64,000 nt of DNA from Mucilaginibacter rubeus (GTDB taxonomy: Bacteria; Bacteroidota; Bacteroidia; Sphingobacteriales; Sphingobacteriaceae). Both the position numbers and the translations under genes were made by a program. The notes below the pieces were generated by a model. That model was not told the DNA's origin, did not search any database, and saw nothing but the letters and a program-made list of their open reading frames with translations. The DNA is taken from contig NZ_CP043450.1 of the NCBI RefSeq assembly GCF_003286415.2, forward strand, positions 1,364,001 to 1,428,000, in the 5' to 3' direction. Shown in pieces: positions 16,166 to 25,356 of this stretch. Each line of letters starts with the position of its first letter. The stretch's first letter is position 1.

Positions 16166-18130
16166 TCATTCTCCCCTGTAAACGTTGTTTTTCAGGTCAA
16201 CATCGGGTAGTTGGTGATCCGGGTCAATCTCCATGCTTTTAATGGCCGATGTTGATGGATATTTAAATTTCCACACACCATCACGCTGCCAAATATTTAC
16301 CGGCAAATGAAGGATTTCCGTTTTGCCGTTAGCCTGAACAATTTTAAGATCAACAGGCATGGCCACTTTTTCGTTATTAGTCAGGGTGATCATCGCGCCA
16401 TTGGCCGGGTTGCCCTTAATGTATGTTACCGAACTAATAGCCTGGTCAAGCTTCCAGGTGGTAAAGAACCATGATTTCCAAAACCAGTTCAAATCTTCGC
16501 CGGTGGCATCATTCATCGCCCTGAACAGGTCATAAGGCAGCGGGTGTTTAAATGCCCAGTTTTTTACATACTCGCGGAAAGCGTAGTCAAAACGTTCGGG
16601 GCCAATCACTACATTTCTTAAGATATCTAAACCTAAAGCGGTTTTAGTATAATACTGACCGTAATCATTTAGACCAATAGCCTCAGGAGCGGTCATTAGC
16701 GGGTCTTTGCTGTTGCGGTAACCAGCCAGTACATTTTGTGCCGAAGTGCTTCTTTCAATATACTCGCCGTTGTTGAAAGCTTTGGTGGCATACTCGTTAA
16801 TGAACGTGTTAAAACCTTCATCTTGCCACATGTATTTGCGCTCGTTTGAGCCAACTATCATCGGGAACCAGTTATGGCCAATTTCATGAGTAACGTCGCC
16901 CCAAAGGTCGGCTTTTTTAAGGTTGCTCAGGCAGAAGATAGCACCCGGATACTCCATACCCAAAGCCACGCCTGATACGTTCACTGCCGAATTCCATGGA
17001 TATTCAAAGTATAGGTTTGAATAAATCTCCATGCTGTTTTTCAGGTACTCGGTTGAACGGCCCCAACCATCATTACCCGAACTCTCAACCGGGTAAGCAG
17101 ACTGTGCAATGCCTTTACGTCCTGAAGGGAAGTTAACCCTTGCGGCATCCCAGATAAACGCATCTGAAGCGCCCCAGGCAATATCACGACTATTTTCCAT
17201 TTTAAAGTGCCAGGTAAGGGTGCCCTTAAACGGACGTGTTGCGCCTTTGCCAACTTCGGATGCGCTGATGATAGTTACAGTTTTATCGCTGTTGCGGGCT
17301 TGCTCCAACCTTTTTAATTGGGTAGGTGTAAGTACTTCTTCAGGGTTTTGCAGATCGCCTGAGCCAACTACAATTTTATTTGCAGGGGCGGTGATGTAGT
17401 AATCAAAATCGCCGTATTCACAATAAAACTCGCCTAAGCCCATATAAGGCAGCGTGTTCCATCCTTCCACATCATCATAAACGCACATGCGTGGGTACCA
17501 TTGGGCAATTTCATAAACATAGCCCTGTTTAAATTTTTTGCGGCCCATACGGTCGGCACCATAAAAAGGGATAGCAAAATCATAATTTACCTTGATTTCT
17601 ATTTTTTCGCCTTTACCATCCATTGGGGTATTCAGGCGTAGTTGCATGCGGGCATCGGTAATAATCGGCTCAACTTTATAAGTTTCGCCTTTATAAGTAA
17701 TATCAACAGAAGCAATATGGTAGCCACCTCTGCTAAAACCGCGAACATCAAACCTGTCGCCGGTATATGGCGTAACCGCCGCTCCGCGCGAATCCGGTTT
17801 AAAAAGATTTTGATCTAACTGCAGCCACAGGTAATCAAGTTTATCGGGACTGTTATTAGTATAGGTGATTTTAACTTCGCCGGTAATGGTGGTGTCTTTA
17901 CCTTCGTTAAGCGAAGCTTTAATCTGGTAATCAGCTTTATTTTGCCAGTAAGCCGGCGAAGGTTTGCCGGCAGCAGAGCGTGTGCCACCGCTGGTAACCG
18001 GCCAGGTAATAGGGCCAAAAAGGTCCTGATGGTTATATTTAACAGTGTCGGAGTTTTGTGCCGATGCCGTTCGCGTTAACGGCATTAGCGCTACAGCGCA
18101 TAATAAATAATTCAGTTTTAAACAGTTCAT
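16166..18130 (-). CDS. M1 family zinc metallopeptidase, secreted
   Basis: 654 aa from ATG 18130, chosen because it begins a good signal peptide ([20 protein letters not shown], cleavage after ASAQ); the frame extends 19 codons further without similarity. The zinc site is H415-E-x-x-H419 in [14 protein letters not shown], with the third ligand E438 in QDEGFNTF, the HExxH-18-E spacing of gluzincins. The N-terminal part is the all-beta M1 domain; the exopeptidase GxMEN-like loop reads [10 protein letters not shown]. Expected role: trimming peptides in the periplasm or outside the cell. Single gene. Confidence 0.92.
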   Translation of the reverse strand: MNCLKLNYLLCAVALMPLTRTASAQNSDTVKYNHQDLFGPITWPVTSGGTRSAAGKPSPAYWQNKADYQIKASLNEGKDTTITGEVKITYTNNSPDKLDYLWLQLDQNLFKPDSRGAAVTPYTGDRFDVRGFSRGGYHIASVDITYKGETYKVEPIITDARMQLRLNTPMDGKGEKIEIKVNYDFAIPFYGADRMGRKKFKQGYVYEIAQWYPRMCVYDDVEGWNTLPYMGLGEFYCEYGDFDYYITAPANKIVVGSGDLQNPEEVLTPTQLKRLEQARNSDKTVTIISASEVGKGATRPFKGTLTWHFKMENSRDIAWGASDAFIWDAARVNFPSGRKGIAQSAYPVESSGNDGWGRSTEYLKNSMEIYSNLYFEYPWNSAVNVSGVALGMEYPGAIFCLSNLKKADLWGDVTHEIGHNWFPMIVGSNERKYMWQDEGFNTFINEYATKAFNNGEYIERSTSAQNVLAGYRNSKDPLMTAPEAIGLNDYGQYYTKTALGLDILRNVVIGPERFDYAFREYVKNWAFKHPLPYDLFRAMNDATGEDLNWFWKSWFFTTWKLDQAISSVTYIKGNPANGAMITLTNNEKVAMPVDLKIVQANGKTEILHLPVNIWQRDGVWKFKYPSTSAIKSMEIDPDHQLPDVDLKNNVYRGE

Positions 18131-18362
18131 CTTAAATTTTTGACAATAAGGGGGCAAATAAAGGGAAATAATTTGTGAGTTTGGCAATTTAAAGTGTCAT
18201 AAAGCCTGTGTATTAGTGATTTTAGCACATTAATATGAATCTGGAAAATGTGCCGGATCAGACATGAATAACCACCTCCCCGTAAAACTTTTCTAAATAA
18301 ATACCATTTAACTTACAGGTGCAATTATATCTGCACCTTTGCAGCAAATACATTTATCATAT

Positions 18363-20384
18363 ATGAACCGTTTGGCCAATTCCACATCGCCTTATTTATT
18401 GCAGCATGCTAACAACCCGGTTAATTGGTACCCCTGGGGCAAGGAAGCCCTTGACAAGGCCAAAGCCGAAAATAAGCTCATCCTGGTGAGTATTGGATAC
18501 TCGGCCTGCCACTGGTGCCATGTTATGGAGCATGAGAGTTTTGAAGATGAAGCCGTGGCGGCCGTAATGAACGAGTATTTTGTTTGTATTAAGGTAGATA
18601 GGGAAGAGCGCCCCGATGTAGACCAGATTTATATGAGTGCCGTTCAACTGATGAGTGGCCGTGGGGGCTGGCCGTTAAACTGTATCTGCCTGCCCGATCA
18701 GCGGCCAATTTATGGTGGTACGTATTTCCGTAAAAACGACTGGACATCGCTGCTCTTTAACCTTGCCGATTTTTATAAGCAAAAGCCTGAAGAAGCCGAA
18801 GATTACGCTGTGCGCCTCACCGAGGGAATCCAAAAATATGAGTCGATAGAGTTTGTAGTAGCACAGGCCGATCATACCAAAGATGATTTGCAAACCATAG
18901 TCACTAACTGGAAACGTTATTTTGATAAGCGGGAGGGAGGCAGTGGTAATGCGCCCAAATTCCCGATGCCTAATAACTGGCAGGCTTTGATGCGTTATGC
19001 TTATTTAATGAAAGATGAGGAAGTTGCCGAACAGGTAAAGCTAACACTGCATAAAATGGCTTTCGGCGGTATTTATGATCATGTTGGCGGTGGCTTCGCA
19101 CGTTACTCTGTCGACGGGCTTTGGCATGTACCGCATTTTGAAAAAATGCTGTATGATAACGCTCAGCTGATTAGTCTGTACGCAGAGGCCTATACCTGGC
19201 AGCCCGATGAATTATACAAACAGATAGTTGACGAGATCATCACGTTCAGTACCCGCGAACTGATATCGCCTGAATATGGTTTCTATTCGGCCCTTGACGC
19301 TGATAGCGAAGGCAAGGAGGGTAAGTTTTACATCTTTACTAAAGGTGAAATAGCAGAAATTTTAGGTGATGACACGGAACTGTTCTGTATCTACTACAAT
19401 ATTACCGAAGAAGGTAATTGGGAAGAGGAGGAATCAAATGTATTATTCCGTAAGGATAGCGATGAGGCGTTGGCTGAAAAATTAGGACTTGCTGTTGATG
19501 AGCTGCTTGTCAAAATAAACGCCTCAAAACAAAAAGTATTTGAAGCGCGTGCCCAGCGTGTAAGACCGGGCCTGGATAACAAGATCCTGGCATCGTGGAA
19601 TGGCTTAATGCTTAAAGGACTTGCCGATGCGTACCGCGCTTTTGATAAACCGGCATATCTCGAACTCGCGCTGAATAACGCCGGGTTTGTGTTAGATCAA
19701 CTGCTTGGCCAAAATGGCAGGCTATCACGGGTTTACAGTGCCACATCGTCGCAGGATAGTCCGGTTGCGTTTTTGGATGATTATGCTAATATTATTGACG
19801 GTTTGATAGCATTATACGAAGTGACCTTTAATGAGCATTGGCTGCTTGAAGCGCGTAAACTGGCTAATACGGCCCTGTTGCATTATTATGATGAAACCAA
19901 AGGCATATTCTTTTTTACAGCCGATGACGATGAGCAGCTGATTGCCCGCAAATCGGAGATCATGGATGGCGTAATTCCGGCATCCAATTCGGTTATGGCA
20001 AGGGTGCTTAAAAAGTTAGGCTTGCTTTTTGATAACGAAGAGTACACTGAGGTTTCGGCGCAGTTGCTGCGCAATGTTATGCCGCAACTATCTAAATATG
20101 GCTCTGCCTACTCAAACTGGGTAATGCTGCTGCTTGATGAGGTATTTGGCGTAAATGAAATTGCGATAACCGGCAGTAATGCCGAGGCTTTCAGAAAGGA
20201 AATGGAAAATAATTACATCCCCAATAAAATTATGTTGGGTGGTAATACAGGAAGTTTACCTTTGTTGCAGGATAAGTTTGGTACATCAACACAAATTTTC
20301 ATTTGTAAAGATAAAACCTGCGGATTACCTGCTCATAACCCGGCCGACGCCCTTAATGAAGTTGAAGCCAGATTTTACAACTAA
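18363..20384 (+). CDS. DUF255 thioredoxin-like plus six-hairpin protein (YyaL/SSP411 family)
   Basis: 673 aa from ATG 18363. Residues 3 to about 165 are the DUF255 thioredoxin-like domain, with the hallmark [19 protein letters not shown] and the CxxC-type C49-H-W-C52. The rest is an (alpha/alpha)6 barrel like that of N-acylglucosamine epimerases ([31 protein letters not shown]). The family is wide-spread, but its reaction is not established. No signal peptide, so cytoplasmic. A SlyD-type isomerase follows after 12 bp, probably in one transcript. Confidence 0.92.
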   Translation: MNRLANSTSPYLLQHANNPVNWYPWGKEALDKAKAENKLILVSIGYSACHWCHVMEHESFEDEAVAAVMNEYFVCIKVDREERPDVDQIYMSAVQLMSGRGGWPLNCICLPDQRPIYGGTYFRKNDWTSLLFNLADFYKQKPEEAEDYAVRLTEGIQKYESIEFVVAQADHTKDDLQTIVTNWKRYFDKREGGSGNAPKFPMPNNWQALMRYAYLMKDEEVAEQVKLTLHKMAFGGIYDHVGGGFARYSVDGLWHVPHFEKMLYDNAQLISLYAEAYTWQPDELYKQIVDEIITFSTRELISPEYGFYSALDADSEGKEGKFYIFTKGEIAEILGDDTELFCIYYNITEEGNWEEEESNVLFRKDSDEALAEKLGLAVDELLVKINASKQKVFEARAQRVRPGLDNKILASWNGLMLKGLADAYRAFDKPAYLELALNNAGFVLDQLLGQNGRLSRVYSATSSQDSPVAFLDDYANIIDGLIALYEVTFNEHWLLEARKLANTALLHYYDETKGIFFFTADDDEQLIARKSEIMDGVIPASNSVMARVLKKLGLLFDNEEYTEVSAQLLRNVMPQLSKYGSAYSNWVMLLLDEVFGVNEIAITGSNAEAFRKEMENNYIPNKIMLGGNTGSLPLLQDKFGTSTQIFICKDKTCGLPAHNPADALNEVEARFYN

Positions 20385-20396
20385 AAACAATTTACA

Positions 20397-20900
20397 ATGA
20401 AGATTGCACCACAGCACGTAGTATCATTAACCTACGATTTGTACGTAGACCGCGAAAACACAGGTACCGAAACTTTGGTAGAAAGTACCACTCAGGAACA
20501 ACCCTTAACCTTTTTATTTGGTGCAGGCCAGATGCTGCCTAAGTTTGAAGAACACCTGAGCACACTTTCAACTGGCGACAGCTATGAGTTTCGCTTATCT
20601 CCGGAAGATGCTTACGGCGTATATGATGAAGAAGCAGTAGCAAACCTGCCTAAAGAAATGTTTCAGGGTACCGAAATTCCTGAAATTGGTAGCATTTTGC
20701 CTTTACAGGATAACCAAGGCCACCGTTTCCAGGCTATGGTAGTTTCAATTGCCGAAGATGCCGTTATTGTTGACCTTAACCACCCAATGGCTGGCCAGGA
20801 ACTGCACTTTAAAGGCGATATCCTTAACGTACGCCCGGCAACGCCTGAAGAACTATCTCATGGCCACGCACACGGCCCGGATGGTCATCACGATCACTAA
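20397..20900 (+). CDS. FKBP-type peptidyl-prolyl isomerase, SlyD-like
   Basis: 167 aa. The FKBP core is split by an insert-in-flap domain, as in SlyD: FLFGAGQMLPKFEEHLSTL gives the first half, SPEDAYGVYDEEAV leads into the flap, and VDLNHPMAGQELHFKGDI closes the core. The tail is His-rich (HGHAHGPDGHHDH), fitting metal binding, as in E. coli SlyD. It should act as a cytoplasmic folding helper and perhaps in nickel handling. It lies 12 bp after the DUF255 gene; a hairpin terminator within a palindromic repeat follows. Confidence 0.93.
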   Translation: MKIAPQHVVSLTYDLYVDRENTGTETLVESTTQEQPLTFLFGAGQMLPKFEEHLSTLSTGDSYEFRLSPEDAYGVYDEEAVANLPKEMFQGTEIPEIGSILPLQDNQGHRFQAMVVSIAEDAVIVDLNHPMAGQELHFKGDILNVRPATPEELSHGHAHGPDGHHDH

Positions 20901-21038
20901 TAGCAGGCCCCACCCAACCCTCCCCTAAAGGGAGAGGGCTTTAAATAAAAAAGGTTCATTTTGCATAATGCAAATGAACCTTTTTTGTTTATCCTGCTAA
21001 TAAAAGTTTCCCCTTTAGGGGAGATTTAGAGGGGGCTT
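20901..21038. repeat. Palindromic element, family 2, enclosing a hairpin terminator
   Basis: Outer arms hold inverted copies of the word CTCCCCTAAAGGG: 20920-20937 on one side and CCCCTTTAGGGGAGATT (21010-21026) on the other, with TAGCAGG / CCTGCTA (20901-20907, 20993-20999) just inside. At the centre is an A-run/T-run hairpin (20947-20987, GGTTCATTTTGCAT pairing with ATGCAAATGAACC) that can terminate both converging genes. A related hairpin, CCCTCTCTAAAGGAGAGGG, lies at 56798-56816. Confidence 0.75.
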
Positions 21039-21753
21039 AGTAAAACTCCAGCCCGCCGTCATTCCTGAAAGCGCACTTTATAATAACCCTGGATGATACC
21101 GGTTCGCCATTTATTGTCGCTGGTATAAAAATTTTATCGGCAGGGTCGGGTACGTCGATACTCATATTAAATACTTTTTCGAAACTGCCACTAAATACAT
21201 GCACTTTGAATGAGGCAAGTCGCCCCAGAGGGCTAACCAGTAATTCAACCATTCCAAATGATACATTGGGGTTAAGGTTAAGCAACTCGGGCGGAAGCTT
21301 AAACAGATTAAGATAAGGCAGGTATCCAAAAAAACGACCGCCTATTTTAAGTGGTTTGGTAACCCGTGCGGTATCGTTAAGTTTTACATCCACAACATAT
21401 TGCAGGTTTGAGGTGCTGTCTTCCGGTGCTTCGTAGGTGATTTGGTTGGCCTTATAGTCAAAGTTTTGTACCAGGTGCCCCCGGTTATCGAAAAAGTGCC
21501 AAACACCACTTCTTTTATCGTTATCATAGTAACCGCTTGCCAGCGCGTAATTTTTTTGATAAAGGGCCTGGTATAAACCCTGGCGGATGCCTCTGTTGGT
21601 TTTTAATACATTAAACCGCTCTACTACCGAGTCGGTAAGGCGATTTTTTACAATAACTGTTTCCGGGGCGTTTTTAGCTGCAACATCTTTGGTTTGTGCA
21701 AACGCATAGCCGATATATAATATCGATATAAAAGTTAAAATAAGTTTTCTCAA
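21037..21753 (-). CDS. Secreted hypothetical protein with MORN/YwqK-like motif and TonB-C-like end
   Basis: 238 aa with a signal peptide (MRKLILTFISILYIGYAFAQ). Residues about 55-100 have a YwqK/MORN-like pattern (YYDNDKRSGVWHFFDNRGHL). The C-terminal third (PEEDKIF-like strand with INGEPVSSRVIIKCAFRNDG) recalls the beta domain of TonB-like energy-transducing proteins common in Bacteroidota, though no membrane anchor is present. The start is TTG; no in-frame ATG lies upstream before the spacer. It is co-directional with the TonB-dependent receptor upstream (70 bp away), so it may be in one transcript with it and serve the same envelope task (inference). Confidence 0.65.
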   Translation of the reverse strand: MRKLILTFISILYIGYAFAQTKDVAAKNAPETVIVKNRLTDSVVERFNVLKTNRGIRQGLYQALYQKNYALASGYYDNDKRSGVWHFFDNRGHLVQNFDYKANQITYEAPEDSTSNLQYVVDVKLNDTARVTKPLKIGGRFFGYLPYLNLFKLPPELLNLNPNVSFGMVELLVSPLGRLASFKVHVFSGSFEKVFNMSIDVPDPADKIFIPATINGEPVSSRVIIKCAFRNDGGLEFY

Positions 21754-21823
21754 TGCAGGGATATAGATTGTTGTAAATATATAACAGCAGTTAAGTTATC
21801 TCCAAAAAAAAGCAGGATACAAA

Positions 21824-24607
21824 TTATCCTCTGCCTCCACGCCGACCACCGCCACCTCCAAAGCCACGTCCGCCTTCACGACCACCTTGCGGGCGACTGC
21901 CGGTAAATTTTTGCAGCCTGATAGCAAAACTAAGCATGAAATATCTGCCCAGCCTATTCGTACGGGTATCAATGATCTGGTTGCCTGAGGTAGTACGTGT
22001 TACGCCCTTATTCTCATCAAAAATATCAAAAGCCTGGAAACGCAGGGAAGCGATATGCTTTTTTAAAAACTGGTATTCAACGTAGCTGCTTAACAGGGTA
22101 GGGTTAGCTTTAACAGTGCTGCTGAAGCCATGATTAATAGTTTGAGTTAAGTTATATCCCAGCACCCAGCTGTAAAAAAAGTAATTGCGGCCATCAAGTC
22201 CTAAGGTCCATGTTTGCGCGTTTGTATTTACTGTGGATGGGATACTGTAGCGTGTGGTGTTGATACTGTAATTAGCGCTGATTTCGCTATCCATAATACT
22301 GTCAATATCTACCCTGAGTTTGGCTCCCTGGTTAAGCACCCAGTTTTTGCCCTCATTGCGCTGGTTTTCAATAAACGATATGTTATTGTTATAGTTGGCA
22401 CCTCCGTTTAACGAAACGGTAAATTTGCGTTCTGCAAAAGGTTTTGAAAAGGAGTAATTACCACTTATATTATAAATACCGTTGGTGTTAACATAGCGGG
22501 TTGCCTGGATGGTGTTATTGCCTTTGGTTGTTTGGGTACTATCGGTAACCGGCGATGAGTTGGTAACTATAGCATCCTGTGTTTCTGAAAATGATAAATT
22601 GGTGAACAGGGAATTACCACTTGCAATATCAAACTGGTTGTACCTGATATTGATGCTATTGGTAAACGAAGGCTTTAAGTCAGGATTACCGTAAACCCTG
22701 TTTTGTGGATCTGAATAATCGGGTTGAAGCTGTAACTGGGCAAATGAAGGTTGCGCGTTTGAACCACTGTAATTAAATGAAAACGAATGGTTTTTTGAAA
22801 AGTTATAAATAAACCGCGCCGTTGGAATAACATTAAATGTGGATGTGGTAGTATGAAAATTGTGCGATTCGCCATCAAGTTTGGAAGGCTGAACAGCCAA
22901 ACCTAAAGTATAGTTATATTTAGGATGCACGCCACGCAGGTTTAATCCGAAACGATTAGTAATGAACTGGTAATTATAGAGCGTACTCAACGAATCTACA
23001 TAGGTTTGATTACCTGTCGCCGGATCTATCCGGTAGTTGTAGCGATTGTTATCCGTGTTGGAATAATTATAGCTGTAATTAGCTTCAAGGTAATTTGTTT
23101 TGCCGATAGGCTCGATATATGAAAAATGCAGGCTTACCCTTTGCGATTGGTTATCTGAATTGATCTGCTGGAACAAGGGGGTTACAACAGTATCCTGTCG
23201 GGTAGTGTACTTATCATTAAGTTCCTGGTCGTTTTTAGAATAGCTTGCATTGGCGTTTAAACTAAAATTACGCCCTTTTTTATGGAATTTGTGATTATAT
23301 AGCACATTGATGCTGCCGGTTTGCGATGAGTTATTGGTTAAAGCCAGCTCGTTACCGGTAACTACCGATTCTTTACGCGAATTGCTAAACGTGTCGGTGC
23401 TCATGTTTTCGGCAGTGGCGTAAGAAAAACCGGGGTTAATTTTAATATAGTTGGATGTATCTATTTTGTACTCGATGTTAAAATCAAAGCGGTGGTTCAG
23501 CCCATGGTTATGATTGGTGCTGTTGTCCATGTTAATGATATTACCTGATTGGTAAAGGTTTTGCTGAACGGTTGTACTGTTGATATCCCGGTCTTTATCG
23601 GCAAAGCTGTAACTGCCGTATACAGTGACTTTTTTACTCCAGTCGTCGCGGTAATTGGTACCTATCGAGCGGTTGGTAGTGATACCGTTTGCTGTACTAA
23701 CACCTCCGGCACTGCTTCCGCCGCCACCACCGCCACGCCCTGCACGACCGCCACCGCCACCGCTGCTGCCTATATTGAATGTGTTTGTATTGTTATTATT
23801 CCAGGTGCCAATGAGTGCCAGCTGCCTGGCATCATAAAATGAATTGGCCGACAGGCGGGCCTGGTACCTGTCATCGTTACCTACACCAACACTTCCCTGG
23901 CCAAAGTTGCCCTTGCTTTTTCCTTTTTGGATGGTGATGTTCAGGATCTTGTCCGGGTCGCCGGTTTTGATGCCTGTTAAATTGGCCTGATCGCCGTAAT
24001 CGTCAATCACCTGGATATTTTCTACGATGTCGGCCGGGAGGTTTTGGGTGGCGGTTTGTACATCCCCGGTAAAATAATCCTTGCCATTAACCCGTACTTT
24101 GGTAACCTGTTTGCCATGCGCGGTTACGTTGCCATCTTTATCAACGCTCACACCGGGCAGTTTTTTCAATAAGTCCTCTACTGGCGAACCTTCCCTTACT
24201 TTATAGGCGCTGGCTTTGTATTCAACAGTATCTTCCTTAATGGTAATAGGGATCACGGCCGAAACCACTACGGTATTCAGCATATTGGTTTGCACTTTTA
24301 CCTTGATCGGGTCGAGCTTAATAGGCTTGGTATCATTATCCATTACATAACGGCGGGTAAACGGCTGGTAGCCGATACCGCTTATGGTGAGCTTAAAGTT
24401 TTTGGAAATTACTGCCGGGAAAACGAAAGCACCGGCGGTACTGGTTGCTACTACTGTGCTGTCTTTATCAGATATCAGTTTTACGGTAATGCCGGGCACA
24501 GCGCCAACGCTGTCAATTACGGTTCCGTGTACCTCGCGCGGTTGCTGAGCATAGGCCGTTGACAAAAAAAGAAAGCTGATAAACGCAAGCAGTAAGTGTT
24601 TTTTCAT
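21824..24607 (-). CDS. TonB-dependent outer-membrane beta-barrel protein with Gly/Arg-rich tail
   Basis: 927 aa. A signal peptide (MKKHLLLAFISFLFLSTAYA) is followed by a carboxypeptidase-regulatory-like domain (about 22-100), then a plug-like region (VEDLLKKLPGVSVDKDGNV, VRVNGKDYFTGD) and a long strand-rich barrel of the OMP_b-brl_3 type. A poly-Gly/Arg insert occurs near residue 275-300, and the chain ends in a Gly/Arg-rich tail (about 905-927, GGREGGRGFGGGGGRRGGRG) rather than in the usual terminal strand with an aromatic residue. No SusD partner is next to it. The transported or bound substrate is unknown. A perfect palindrome lies 3 bp upstream of its start. Confidence 0.9.
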   Translation of the reverse strand: MKKHLLLAFISFLFLSTAYAQQPREVHGTVIDSVGAVPGITVKLISDKDSTVVATSTAGAFVFPAVISKNFKLTISGIGYQPFTRRYVMDNDTKPIKLDPIKVKVQTNMLNTVVVSAVIPITIKEDTVEYKASAYKVREGSPVEDLLKKLPGVSVDKDGNVTAHGKQVTKVRVNGKDYFTGDVQTATQNLPADIVENIQVIDDYGDQANLTGIKTGDPDKILNITIQKGKSKGNFGQGSVGVGNDDRYQARLSANSFYDARQLALIGTWNNNNTNTFNIGSSGGGGGRAGRGGGGGGSSAGGVSTANGITTNRSIGTNYRDDWSKKVTVYGSYSFADKDRDINSTTVQQNLYQSGNIINMDNSTNHNHGLNHRFDFNIEYKIDTSNYIKINPGFSYATAENMSTDTFSNSRKESVVTGNELALTNNSSQTGSINVLYNHKFHKKGRNFSLNANASYSKNDQELNDKYTTRQDTVVTPLFQQINSDNQSQRVSLHFSYIEPIGKTNYLEANYSYNYSNTDNNRYNYRIDPATGNQTYVDSLSTLYNYQFITNRFGLNLRGVHPKYNYTLGLAVQPSKLDGESHNFHTTTSTFNVIPTARFIYNFSKNHSFSFNYSGSNAQPSFAQLQLQPDYSDPQNRVYGNPDLKPSFTNSINIRYNQFDIASGNSLFTNLSFSETQDAIVTNSSPVTDSTQTTKGNNTIQATRYVNTNGIYNISGNYSFSKPFAERKFTVSLNGGANYNNNISFIENQRNEGKNWVLNQGAKLRVDIDSIMDSEISANYSINTTRYSIPSTVNTNAQTWTLGLDGRNYFFYSWVLGYNLTQTINHGFSSTVKANPTLLSSYVEYQFLKKHIASLRFQAFDIFDENKGVTRTTSGNQIIDTRTNRLGRYFMLSFAIRLQKFTGSRPQGGREGGRGFGGGGGRRGGRG

Positions 24608-24609
24608 AG

Positions 24610-24640
24610 TTTAGGGTCAATTTAGGTTATTGACCCTAAA
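24610..24640. promoter_or_regulatory. Perfect palindrome at the start of the TonB-dependent receptor gene
   Basis: 12-bp arms TTTAGGGTCAAT (24610-24621) and ATTGACCCTAAA (24629-24640) around a 7-nt spacer, only 3 nt upstream of the receptor's start codon; a third half-copy, TTTGACCCTAT, is at 24663-24673. It could be a regulator site or an RNA hairpin covering the ribosome site. The divergent thioesterase starts 96 bp away. Confidence 0.6.
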
Positions 24641-24735
24641 AGTTTAATGAAGGTTTAATGATTTGACCCTATGTAATACTAATGTTGCATAAATTGTATT
24701 TTAGCGCATAACCTTATACTATATTACCATTATTT

Positions 24736-25302
24736 ATGAGCACTTTATCCGATATCGACGGCTATAAAAGCGTAGCATTTTCACAAGCCACCATTACCGA
24801 ACTGATGATCCCTTCATATTCTAATTTTGGCGGCAAAATCCACGGGGGCATCCTGCTTTCGCTGATGGATAAGGTAGCTTATGTGTGCGCCGCAAAACAC
24901 GCAGGAAACTATTGTGTAACCGCGTCTATCGATACTGTAGATTTTTTGCAACCTGTAGAAGTAGGGGAGCTGGTGTCGTTGATGGCATCGGTAAACTATG
25001 TGGGCAATACATCACTGGTGGTTGGCATCAGGGTGATATCTGAAAATATCAAAAATCATTCGGTAAAACACACCAATACCAGCTACTTCACCATGGTAGC
25101 TAAGGATGAGTTTAATAAACCTGCTAAAGTGCCCGGCTTAGTGCTTGAAAACCGCGAGCAGGTGAGGCGTTTTATTGAAGCCCGTCGCCGTAAAGAAATT
25201 AAACAAAGTTATATGAAGGAAGTTGAACAGATTCAAATGCCTGATAACTATGAACATTGTATTGAAATGCTAAAGGGCGAACGCTGCCTTGTTGCCGGAT
25301 AG
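24736..25302 (+). CDS. Acyl-CoA thioesterase, hotdog fold (BACH/YciA type)
   Basis: 188 aa. The hotdog domain covers about 10-135: the catalytic region NFGGKIHGGILLSLMDKVAY has the conserved G-G-x-HGG pattern with Asp in the following helix, and TASIDTVDFLQPVEVGELV forms the next strand. It hydrolyses acyl-CoA esters in the cytoplasm. The C-terminal 50 residues are charged and helical (VRRFIEARRRKEIKQSY). ATG start; divergent from the receptor gene. A sensor kinase gene follows after 54 bp. Confidence 0.9.
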   Translation: MSTLSDIDGYKSVAFSQATITELMIPSYSNFGGKIHGGILLSLMDKVAYVCAAKHAGNYCVTASIDTVDFLQPVEVGELVSLMASVNYVGNTSLVVGIRVISENIKNHSVKHTNTSYFTMVAKDEFNKPAKVPGLVLENREQVRRFIEARRRKEIKQSYMKEVEQIQMPDNYEHCIEMLKGERCLVAG

Positions 25303-25356
25303 CTATTGCGTATATAAAGTTTATTATTAGATTGCAGTCTGAAACTATTAACGAGA

